A stretch of DNA of 29,456 bases. Source: Thoreauomyces humboldtii. Taxonomy: Eukaryota; Chytridiomycota; Chytridiomycetes; Spizellomycetales; Powellomycetaceae. Positions 19,921-29,456 of this stretch are shown in pieces. Within the stretch, counting starts at the first letter, position 1. The number at the start of each line of letters is the position of its first letter. Under the pieces are notes generated by a model. That model saw only the letters and a program-made list of their open reading frames with translations. It was not told the origin of the DNA and did no database searches. The stretch lies in assembly GCA_027596035.1 (NCBI GenBank), contig JADGJA010000217.1, positions 1 to 29,456 of the forward strand. Reading direction: 5' to 3'. A program made the translations under genes and the position numbers.

Positions 19921-22810
19921 ATGGTTTCGAAGACGGCAGGCTCCGGTTCAGCAAGTGCCACGTCGGGAGCGGCGCCGCCTACAATTATACACGGAAAGGG
20001 GCGCAAGGGAAGGAAGAAAACTCCAGTCGTCAAGCCAATAGATAAGCGAAAGATCAAACGGGATGCTGAGGATGCCGAACTCGTCGAACTTGCGAAGAAG
20101 ACCAAGAACCCTGTGCGTACTCGAGTCTAGACACTCCCCTTGTCTAGCGCTATGTGCTTATATCTGGCTCTTTCCCTACAGGAAATCTATGCAAAAGATT
20201 CTGAGGTCACTCAGTTCGTTCATCTCCCTCTTTCCACGAAAACATGCGAAGGTCTCACGACAAAGAACTTTGTCGAGATGACCGACGTTCAGCGCTCTTC
20301 TCTACCGTACTCTCTGTGCGGCCGAGATGTTCTTGGAGCAGCGAAAACCGGTTCCGGGAAAACATTGGCGTTCCTCATCCCCATTCTCGAGCGTCTGTAC
20401 CGCGCAAACTGGACTCAAATGGACGGCGTGGGCGCGTTAGTCATCTCGCCAACCCGAGAGCTGGCTTTGCAGATTTTTGAGGTTCTGAAAAAGGTCGGGC
20501 GGCTGCATTCGTTCTCGGCGGGTCTTCTGATCGGAGGGAAGGATCTCAAGAGTGAGCAGGAGCGTGTCAACAAGATGAACATCTTGGTGTGCACTCCGGG
20601 ACGGCTGTTGCAGCACATGGACCAGACACCCGACTTCAACTGCGACAACCTGCAGGTCCTCGTCATGGACGAAGCCGATCGCGTCCTGGATCTCGGGTTC
20701 GAAAAGACCATAAATGCCATCGTGGCCAACCTTCCTCGCGATCGGCAAACGTTGCTGTTCTCGGCAACCCAAACAAAGTCCGTCAGGGACCTCGCGCGGC
20801 TGAGCTTGAAGGACCCCGAATATGTGTCCGTTCATGCACAAGCCGACTCTAGCACGCCGAAGCAGCTGGTACAGAAGTACCTCGTCTGCCCGCTGCCTCA
20901 AAAACTCGACATCCTTTACTCATTCATCAAGACACATCTCAAATCGAAAATAATCATTTTCGTATCCAGTTGCAAACAGGTGAGGCTAGGATCACATTGC
21001 CCTATCGGACTAATCGTATTCTGACCGCCCTCTTTCCAGGTCCGATTTGTTCATGAGACATTTTGCAAAATGCAACCCGGTATTGTCCTGCAATGTCTTC
21101 ACGGAAAACAAAAGCAAGCAAAACGCATGGCCATCTTCGACCAGTTCTGCCGGAAAAAAGCCGTCTGCCTCATCGCTACGGACGTGGCAGCGCGAGGACT
21201 CGACTTCCCCGCTGTGGACTGGGTTATCCAGCTTGATTGCCCCGAGAACGCCGACACGTACATCCATCGAGTGGGGCGGACGGCGCGGTACGAAAGTGAA
21301 GGGAACGCCCTCTTGTTCCTTTTGCCTTCGGAAGAAAAAGGAATGCTTGCTGCGCTCGAGGCTAAGCGAGTGCCCGTGGACAAAATCAGAGTCAACCCAA
21401 GCAAGACGACGAGTGTGGTGCAGCAGCTGCAGGCTTACTGCTCTCAGAGTCCCGAGATGAAGTATCTGGCGCAGAAGACGTTCATCAGCTACATGAGAAG
21501 CATTCACTTGCAAAGCAACAAGGAGATTTTTGATGTGCATGCGCTCCCTGCCGAGGAGTTTGCCGAAAGTCTGGGTTTACCCGGTGCTCCCAAGATAAAG
21601 TTCGTCAAGGTGGGTTAACTTGGATATGTTTTTTTTTTTTTTTTGGTTTTTCTTTCAAGCGGCTGATCAACATTCGCAGAAATCCGAGAAGAAGAACGCT
21701 TCGAGGCAGCTAGAAAGTCTGGAGAGCGAAGCGCCAGGGATGAGGGCGCAACGCGTGGAGGAAGACTCGGGCCAGGACGTCAAGAAAACGACTGCTGTGC
21801 GAACGAAGGTGGACCGCATGTTTGAGCAGAAGAACTCGACGATTCTTTCGTCGCACTACGCGAAGCTCAAGGCCGATGATTCCGTTGGATCATCTTCGGA
21901 AGACGATGAGGAGGAGGAAGCGGACAGTGACACCGAGCCCGTCCCGAAGAAAGAGGCCGCTTCTACAGCTCCGGAGGATGACGACTTCCTGACGCTTAAG
22001 CGTGCCGATCACGACATCGATCTTGCTCACGACCCACAATCCACGGTCCCTACCAAAGCTCTCAGTCATCGCGAGATTCTCAAGCTCAGAGCGAAAGAGA
22101 TCAAGTCACGAAAACTTGGTACAAAGATCTACTTTGACGAGGATGGCAAACCGCGAGCCGCGTACGAAATGGAGGATCTGAGCGATTTCGTCAAAAAGGG
22201 CGACCTTGGCGAACGGAGGGAGAAGTACCTCGAGGAACAAACTCGGGACCTCGAAGAGGTGGACCGGGTCGACAAGGATGTCGCGAGAGAAAAGCTGAAG
22301 GAAAGAAAGCGGGAGATCAGGATGAAGGAGAGAGCTTTGCGCCAGGAGGTAAGGAAGCTGCGCCCGGAACGGCTCCACAGTGAGGTCTTTGCTGATTCGT
22401 CTCTGGGTTTGCAGGAGAGCGGAGCGGCTGTCGGGGCAGAACTCGGATCTTATTCCGGCAGCGAGGGTGGATCTGGCTCCGACAGTGACGACGCTCAGGA
22501 CTCCGTACCATCCGGTTCCGACGACGAAATCGATGAGGAATCCGCCGATGATATGTCTATCGATGACGAGCCAGAGGTGGACATGAACGAAGACGAAGAT
22601 GCTCAGGAGGGTGACGAAAGCGAAGGGGACGAGGAGGAGAAGGAGAAGGAGGAGCCGGTGCAATTGCATGTGAAGGGAAAGCGGAAAGCTGCATCTCAGC
22701 TTCCCGCCCCTGGCTCAAGCGCTGGCGTAAAGGGCAAGAGGCTAAAGACCTCGTTCGAAGCACTTAATGGGGAATCTTTGGAGGATATCGCTCTGCGGTT
22801 ACTTGGTTAA
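19921..22810 (+). CDS. DBP4: DEAD-box ATP-dependent RNA helicase Dbp4 (DDX10/Hca4 type)
   Basis: Dbp4 is a nucleolar helicase needed for early 18S rRNA processing and U14 snoRNA handling. Four exons join in phase, 19921-20112, 20182-20979, 21040-21609 and 21680-22810, giving 896 residues. The N-terminus is basic ([10 protein letters not shown]). Helicase motifs are in order: Q motif near [10 protein letters not shown], motif I AKTGSGKT (118-125), PTREL, TPGR, DEAD (227-230), SAT, then in the second RecA domain [11 protein letters not shown] and HRVGRTARY. After the core comes a coiled, Lys/Glu-rich region, a long acidic stretch (around 22480-22650) and the C-terminal block [10 protein letters not shown], typical of Dbp4 rather than of other DEAD-box helicases. 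Intron 3 contains a T16 run. Only 81 bases separate the stop from the next gene. Confidence 0.96.
21629..21644. repeat. Homopolymer tract of 16 T in DBP4 intron 3
   Basis: Sixteen consecutive T lie early in the third intron, followed by more T-rich sequence before the acceptor at 21679. It may contribute to the polypyrimidine signal. The exact length is unreliable in most sequencing. Confidence 0.9.
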
Positions 22811-22891
22811 TTACCTTCGTGTACCGTAATTAAATTGTTCAGTTGGCGCTTCCTTACTTGATCAAAGAAGCCTCGGACGAGATGAGGCCTC

Positions 22892-25467
22892 ATGTACGAA
22901 TCTTTTGCGGCCGGACCTTTCGGACATCTGGCGACGAGGTGAGGAGAAACAAGGCTCCCCACTTGCAAGACTCACTCTCAAACGTCAACCCACTTCCAAT
23001 GGCCTTGAGAACGTCGGTAAATAGCATGAGCTCCTTTACGCTTTGAATTGGAACTCACGCGCTTTCTCCATCATCAGTATCGCAGAAGATTTGCAGCTTG
23101 CTTCCACGCCCGAACCAGGATTGCCGTCGGGAGCGCCGGAACCTATTCCTTCGTGGGAGGACGTGACCGATTTCTTGAAGGAAGCAACTCAAGGTTGGAT
23201 CGCAGCTTGCACTGGTAGCGAAAACATGCTCTCTCGTCCAAAATTTACCTGTTCTTACAAGTAGAGTTGGTCCCCGGAGACCTCGTTCATGTGGGAGGCT
23301 TCACGCTATGGGAAGGCATGTGCGCCATCGAGGTACGATGTGCATCATAATGGCGATCTATGTACGATGCGACAAACTGAGCGCTCTGCTGGTGGCTAGA
23401 TGATGGATCCCAAGATGGACGCAGGGATGGACCTTCCTGCCGAACTTTCCGCCGGTCGATTGAAAGTCTCTGAGATCGGAAACTCGGTGTCCACCGCGGC
23501 GGAGATCATTGGCATTCTGGATCAGCTCTTGGGTTGCGAGATGTCCTGGATCGCTGGCAACCTGTTGTGTCAGACGTTGTTTACCTGTGTCTACCTACAC
23601 AATCCCTACGGTGTGCAAAGTCCTTTGCTGATGGCTTGCATTATCGCAATCCTGAAAACGGTGGAAACCATACGCGGAGCGGTCGGATGGGGAGATGTCT
23701 CCAACGAGGAGGATTTTCTTTCAGACACCATGGGCTTCTCGTTGTGCGAGGAAGTCCAGGAAAACGAGGCCATGTCGGCCCTCATGGCCGCGGAAGACAT
23801 GCTGAATTCGCAGCGCAGAGGGATAGAATTGGGTATCCGCATGGATAGCGATCCAGAATGGGCGGAATTGGCAGCGCCCGTGGGACGGGAGGCCGAGTTC
23901 ATCCGCGCACTCCTCGCAAGGTTGCAGCTGCGCCGGTCTCTGTACTTTGCATTGGCCAGGTTGACGAAGCAGAAGTATAGCGAAGCAGAGCAGCACATAT
24001 CGGACGCGAGACAGGCTCTCGCCATTGTTCGGTCCACCATCGATTTGGCAGGGGACGTCAGTAGCGCATTCGACCCGTACGTAACACGGAAGCTCTTCAC
24101 ACAAACTCCGCCAAAACCGATCGTCACCACATCGACCGAACTTGCGATAAACGACATGGACACCATGCTGGCTCATCTACTGGACATATGTCAAGTGCAC
24201 AAACTCGGGGATCGGCATGACCTGACCTACGTTCTTTCCTTCCTCAAGAATTTTTCGGGACGAGCGTCCACCCCAAACATCCTCGTGCGGTCTCTACTGC
24301 AAACGACGTTACTTCGTGATGACTGGCTTTATGGTCAGCAGCCGCTAGCCACTGCAATCAACACGTCCATCGAGCGATTCGGCTGCTCTCCTGCCACCCT
24401 CACGGCGCCGCCGAAAGACGGAAGCCGGTTCACCGCGTTCACATTGCAAGCTGTCATTCCGGTCTCCGCCACGATTAAGTTACTTGGCCGCAATCGGGCT
24501 CGGCAACGACGGGGAATCTCCAAACTCCTACAGTCGTGGGATACGCTCCAAGCAGAAGCAGAAATCTTGGATCTAGACCTGAAGGCGTTGAAGTTGCAGC
24601 ATGCTGGCGAAGCTTCCGCAACCAGCCAAAAAGAAGTTTATCTGCTGTCATCATGGGTTTTCCATAGCAAGCTTGACCTTATGGTCTTGTACCTCCTTCT
24701 CGGATATGAGCTGGAATTATACAGCTCTCACGAACACCTGATGGTTCTATGGTACCTGGATCATCTTTTGGGGTTGCAGGAGCAGCTGCTGGTGATCTGC
24801 GCGGCTCCAGACGTTTTGAAGCCAAAGAGCGCAGCAGTGGCCGGCTCTGAACTCACGCTGAAGCAAACGACGGCGACCAGAATGATCTGCAGTGCGCTCC
24901 TTCTTACCTACCGTCATTTGCATGAACGTGGCATTTTCGGAAGTCCCAAGAACAAAGCGTATAACCCGAAAATTCACTTCGATCATCGTTTCCGCGCCTT
25001 CGCTAACCTTCGCAGCCCGGTGCCCTTACAGTACGAGGGATTTTTGGCTGCGAACGTAACAGACCGACAACCTGAAGTGAGCGCTATCACGCTTTCCGGA
25101 CGCCCCCTTTCCTTCGATCTGATCTCTTTTTTTTTGCTAGATGTTGTCGGCCGCAAGCCAACTTCTTTCAAACGCGAACACTTTACTGGTTGAGCTTCTG
25201 ACAACCGTCGAGGCCGCGGAACCCGAGGAATTGGGGGCGAACCGCATGTTTCGTCAATCAGACGTATGCGCAACTGAAGCTCCCCTGGCGTTGGATGGCA
25301 TTCGATCCGTTTCTCACGCTCTTTTTTCAAAGGATTTGAAAGCTTTGCTGACCACGTGTCAAGTCAATCAAGAAGCTTTGAAAGCCCTATCAACGCACCC
25401 TTTCAAAACCGTAACCTTGGTCGCTCAGTGCCACCCATGCATACCCCAGCTTATAGTTAAGCCATGA
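22892..25467 (+). CDS. MAK10: Naa35/Mak10, auxiliary subunit of the NatC N-terminal acetyltransferase
   Basis: NatC acetylates the N-terminal Met of proteins beginning with Met plus a hydrophobic residue; Naa35 is the large scaffold subunit holding the catalytic Naa30 and Naa38. Five exons join in phase, 22892-22938, 23078-23193, 23265-23332, 23400-25076 and 25141-25467, giving 744 residues, normal for fungi. The family signature begins with DVTDFLKEA, GFTLWEGMCAIE and the hallmark MMDPKMDAGMD at about 78-88, followed by CEMSWIAGNLLCQTLF. The long helical body fills exon 4, and the last exon forms the C-terminal helices. The first exon (15 codons) is a guess based on donor phase, since another ATG at 22999 does not give the right phase. 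It is in tandem with DBP4 and convergent with the kexin gene. Confidence 0.93.
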
Positions 25468-25616
25468 CCTTTGTCCAGCACGTTCTTCAAGACTTTGTCC
25501 CCACATCCTGCCACCTTTTAAAAATACATTCTTGACGCTTTGTTTGGGTTTGCATGTCCTTTGTTTTCGAAGCTCCATGCGTAGCAGATTATATATTTCA
25601 CCCCGACGCGCGCTGC
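25468..25616. other. Gap between convergent genes
   Basis: These 149 bases hold the 3' ends of NAA35 (+) and kexin (-). An AT-rich patch around 25515-25535 and another around 25588-25600 could carry poly(A) signals, but neither matches the AATAAA consensus. Confidence 0.35.
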
Positions 25617-28600
25617 CTAATCCGTGAACTTTTTCAGAAGATCTGCGCTAGCGCTGCGCTTCAGTAGACTTGCGTTGGACGAGCTTCTGCTCAATGGTTT
25701 TGGCGAGGAGGAGCCGAAGTCAGGCGGGGGTGTTTTCGACATATTTCGACGGATCGACGCCGGGCTGGCCAAAGGTGCCGGGCTCAAGGTTGGCGCAATG
25801 TTGCCCGTAGTCGAGGACTTCGTCAACGGGGACGGACTTTTGCTCCGACTCATGTACTCGTTTCTTACGGCCTCGACTCGACGAGCGGCCGCTTTCTTGG
25901 CGCTATCGTTGCCACCTAAGCGAAGACCCTCGGAGTCGCTGTCCTCATCTGAGCGATCATCGTTTGCCAACGGCATGGCGATAGATATTTGTGGGGACAA
26001 CTCTCCGCCCACCAGACGTGCTGACGACCGGACTGCAAGGAGCTCGATCGACAGCGAACGCTTGAAGCCGCTGCTCGAGCTGTGTTTCGGGATCTGGCCC
26101 GGTATATGCTCAGATCGCGGTACAGGCGACTCGATATCGATGGGAGACCGCAAGGAATCGTAATCCGGCTCTTGCCGACGTGCCGGACTTTCGATGTCCA
26201 CGTTGCTGCCAGCGGACATATTGCCGGAGAGCTTGGTCCAGCCAATACCAGAACCTGATGGTCCTCGCGTCCTCTTGTAGAAGAAGTAGCCGCCGACTAA
26301 TAGGAGCACAGCTGCCCCTCCCAATACGATACCGATAACAGTCCGCCGCTGCTGTCGGGCGACGGCGACAGAGTGCGAGCAGGTACGGCCTCCAGCTTGC
26401 TTCTGGTTGGGATCCACAACGACATCCTCCTCCCCACATGTCCCATGTACAGTCAATGACCAGCTCAATAGCTCCCCGGACGAGAAAGACTCGTTTGTGA
26501 AAGGGTCGTTGACTCCGGACCGTACGTCGTCGATCGTGAGTGTCCACTTGCCAACGGCCTTTTCACCCCAGTTGTGAACGGTCATAAATGTCCATGGGTT
26601 GAAACCAGCGTCCGAAGTGTCTTTTATTCTCGGGGCTGCGAGGATGCTTTCGGTTCTGTCCGGACTCGTCAGCTTGATACGTATAAACTTGCGGTCTTTG
26701 TGTCGTATCCGCACGGTGACTTGAACATGTTCGACGGAAGAGAGACCTCCGGCTTCCGAATCCGTCACTTCCAAGGAAGATTGGAGTCCTTCTGCTGGTT
26801 GGGCTTTTGACTGAATTTTCAGCGCCACGTTCGAGGTTTTTGTCACGCGAAGGGCTGGGTACGGCAATAGCGTGGCCTTCTCGGCAGCTTCCACCAAGAG
26901 GGTGGCATCCATCGATCCAAACCCATACTTGTGACTAACATGTAGTCCGGCCCCGTTCGTTATCCAGTCACCGTCGGTAACGTCCGTCTTTTTGGCAGTC
27001 CTGATGATAAGATGCTGCACGTCCCGCCACCCTAACTGAGGTCTATTATTCAGGACCGGAACTTAGTGTCCGCTTCGTGCCCCCGAGGCACGTTTCCATC
27101 GGTCTCCGATACGAATGCGCCCACCTTACTGACAGCATGAGAGCAATCATGCCTGACGCCAACGGCGCTGCAGCGGACGTCCCTGAATGCGCTTCCGTAC
27201 ACTTGGCACCCTCCCCAATATCGGTTGTCGCCTGAAGGAATGCACGGAAGAACCGTCAGCAAAGATGCAGCGCGTGACCCTCCGGGATGCGCAAAGGTGC
27301 AGGACTTTACAATGCCAAGTCCGTTTCCACCGCTATAGGTTACTGCAACGTGTGCACTGCAATACTCTCCATATCCAGGCATGTCCCCGGCGTTGGTCAT
27401 CGCACCGATGGCTATCGTGTGCATCGAATTGGCGTAGCTATCAAAGTTGCAATTGTCGCCATCCTGGCCTCCATTGCCCGACGCGAAAACGAAGATGTTT
27501 CCGAGTCCACCTCTGCCAGTAGCGGTGCCAGCGTCCAGAGCGGCGGTGGCTAGATAACCAGGTCCGTCAAGAGCGGTTCCATCATCCTCTGGACCCCACG
27601 ATGAAGAGTATATGTCAATCTCCTGCATGTGGTAATTGAGAGCTTGAGCTTCCATGGCATCGGTTGCACTATCCGCAATCAAACGCTGTGCTTGAGATAC
27701 ATGTTAGCATTCTTGCCGACGTTAATGTATGTGACACCTGCGAAGACGGCTTTACCGGAAAGTCTGACGCCAAACGCCACTCCCACGCCGCACAAGTTGT
27801 TGTTGGGAGAAGCGGCGATTTCTCCCGCGCATCTGGTTCCGTGATCGTCTGCCACATTCTGAGGCAAAGGCGTGGTTGTGCGTTCGTTGAAATCGTAGCT
27901 GGCGCCTTCATACTGTACAAGTTGCGTTTTACGTTTTAGCTGAGGTTGTCTGGGCAGGGAATTCGTCCTAGGCGTACCCAGGCCGCTGCTAAATCCGGGT
28001 GCGTGAAGAGCACGCCATCGTCCACCACCGACACGGTTGTTCCACTTCCGTTTATGCCTCGGGCCCACACCTGCAGGATGAGAGCGACATTTCAGAAACC
28101 ACTTTCGACACAAACGTTTTAAGTGCCTACCGGAATGACATTGATATCATGGCCTGGATACATTCCATTCACGCCATCATTATGCTACAAACTAACGTAT
28201 GAGCTCTCAGCCTTTTCCACGATACTCCTTGTCATCTTGGGTAATGACTTACCAAGTGCCATTGCCGAGGAAACAATGGGTCCGAGAACATCTTAAAATC
28301 CCGCTTGAAGCGCTTCTTGGGAACCTGCTGCTCGAACCACTTGACGTGCTCCGCTTCCAGCAACAGGCCATGAACCTCTTGGTTGCGCCTCTGCAACGCC
28401 TCGTGCGTGCATCCTTCCGGATCGTCATCGAGGTCGCACGGGCCGGCTTCAAATAGGAAGTATCCTTCCAGCTGCCCGATCTGGCCAAGTGAGTGAAAGC
28501 CTCGCTGCTTCGCATAGACTTCCGCTTCCTCTGTTGTCAGAAACTCGTAGGTGGTTGGATCATGGAGTTGCACGGCCCACTGCTGGCGTCGGGGTGATCC

Positions 28601-28711
28601 TGTGGCAGCAGCGGTACAGAAAGCGACTGGGACGCATAGCAAGCCGGCCAAGAAGAGAAACAGAACAGAGAACCCCAGTGTTGACGCAGACGGTTGATGA
28701 ATGGCTCGCAT
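25617..28711 (-). CDS. KEX2: Kexin, subtilisin-like proprotein convertase of the late Golgi
   Basis: Kexin cuts secreted precursors after Lys-Arg or Arg-Arg in the trans-Golgi. Seven exons join in phase to 891 residues: 28711-28253, 28184-28131, 28070-27978, 27912-27756, 27690-27311, 27231-27125, 27042-25617. The chosen Met opens a signal peptide (hydrophobic to about residue 32); an upstream in-frame Met at 28951 would bury it, so it is rejected. The prodomain ends at KRFKR (about 137), its own cleavage site. The catalytic triad is Asp188 (VVDDGV), His226 (DDHGTRC) and Ser400 (GTSAAAP), with oxyanion Asn327 (ASGNGG). A P domain follows ([28 protein letters not shown]). One membrane segment ([20 protein letters not shown]) precedes a tail of about 200 residues, Ser-rich, with a YDSL sorting-type motif. 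Confidence 0.96.
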
Positions 28712-29456
28712 AGTATAACTTTGGCCGAGACGTCTGCCGCGCATCACAAACGCCAGGAAACTCCCAAAAGCCATTAAACCTTCTGCCAGGTCGGAGTTTC
28801 CGTGACTGTCGAACAACCTTCCACCTTGGCCCCCAGGCCTACCGCCCCGATCCGGAGTCCGACCCGGTTCGGACGTTTCACAGCGCTTCTTCGCACTTCT
28901 TGCACATTGCCTTGAGGAAGGTCGAGACATGTTGCGACGAACCCTATGCAATTCCTTATGCCTGTTCTCTCATCCCTATTCTTTAATGCCTTTGTCCTAT
29001 GTAAAATCCGCGATAGCATGCCTGCGCAAAGTGATTCCCTTCCCAGTATGTCCTCACCCGAAACGCGCAGCTAGACCCTAGGGTCATCGCGCTCTTTCCC
29101 ATTGCCCCCGAACCCATCGCGGTCGCTTCACCGTGATCCCAGTCGTGATCGTCGTCTCGTTTTCTCATGCCAAATGCTCGAGCCCAGGAACGCGTTAAAT
29201 GGGGCCCGTTGTACTCGTTGAAAGCACGCCCCCCAATGCTCGATCCGCCCCATCGTGTAATGCATTCTTTGCATCTCCCGGAGCTTCCCAATGCACCCAT
29301 CGCAATGACTTCACCTCGACCGTCCGGTTCTTCCCCTTCCCAATAGCCAGAGTCCAGAGACGTGTCAAGTAAAGTGTTTCAAGGGCCCATTGTCTTTCAT
29401 CCTCAACCTTTCATCTTATGTTTTCATTGCTTCCCATCGGGGGGGGGGGGGGGGGG
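28712..29456. promoter_or_regulatory. Upstream region of the kexin gene to the window end
   Basis: These 745 bases lie upstream of the kexin start and should contain its promoter and 5' untranslated region. Minus-strand frames here (28774-29019 and 28983-29300) show no motif and look like chance ORFs. Between about 29090 and 29400 two stretches resemble each other loosely. No TATA box is obvious. Confidence 0.4.
29439..29456. repeat. Terminal homopolymer of 18 G
   Basis: The window ends inside an uninterrupted run of G. This is typical of an assembly that stopped at a homopolymer, so the true tract length and what lies beyond are unknown. Confidence 0.95.

Noticed and set aside
28712..28951. 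80-residue N-terminal extension of kexin from an upstream in-frame ATG
   Set aside because: The Met at 28711 places a clear signal peptide at the N-terminus, as expected for kexin; the extension would bury it.
1..29456. CRISPR arrays, insertion sequences, retrotransposon remains, rRNA or a biosynthetic cluster
   Set aside because: None were seen; the gene set is eukaryotic housekeeping with no shared pathway, and no long direct or inverted repeats were noticed by eye.

Overview
This is a nuclear fungal window, most likely from a basidiomycete. Genes are closely packed on both strands and broken by short GT-AG introns (mostly about 50-90 bases). Conserved eukaryotic housekeeping proteins can be rebuilt exon by exon with every phase agreeing. 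No tRNA, rRNA, transposon or CRISPR array was found. The window stops in a run of 18 G, which looks like a contig end rather than a biological boundary.

Layout, left to right: GMP synthase (+, 6 exons); an orphan acidic low-complexity protein (-); a 1080-residue pentatricopeptide repeat (PPR) protein, probably mitochondrial (+, intronless); a HEATR6-like HEAT-repeat protein (+, 19 exons); a septin-type G-domain protein with a C-terminal membrane anchor and an in-frame stop (-); a small possible winged-helix ORF followed by the recombination factor Swi5 (+); a family 20 beta-N-acetylhexosaminidase without signal peptide (-, 12 exons); an orphan seven-transmembrane receptor-like protein (-); the DEAD-box helicase Dbp4 (+); the NatC subunit Naa35/Mak10 (+); and a kexin (-, 7 exons).

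The genes do not form a pathway cluster. They cover purine synthesis, organelle RNA metabolism, ribosome biogenesis, N-terminal acetylation, recombination repair, glycan breakdown and secretory processing. Divergent pairs (orphan/PPR, septin-like/small ORF, receptor/DBP4) share short upstream regions of about 170-920 bases, and convergent pairs share short 3' gaps.

I see no convincing undescribed multi-gene system. The most unusual items are the septin-like gene, which has lost its P-loop and AKAD signatures and carries an in-frame TAA; a frame-preserving intron in the hexosaminidase gene that contains a C13 tract and has a weak donor; a 15-base microexon in the same gene; and the orphan 7TM protein. 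Gene models were made by eye from splice signals, reading phase and remembered family motifs. No database search was possible.
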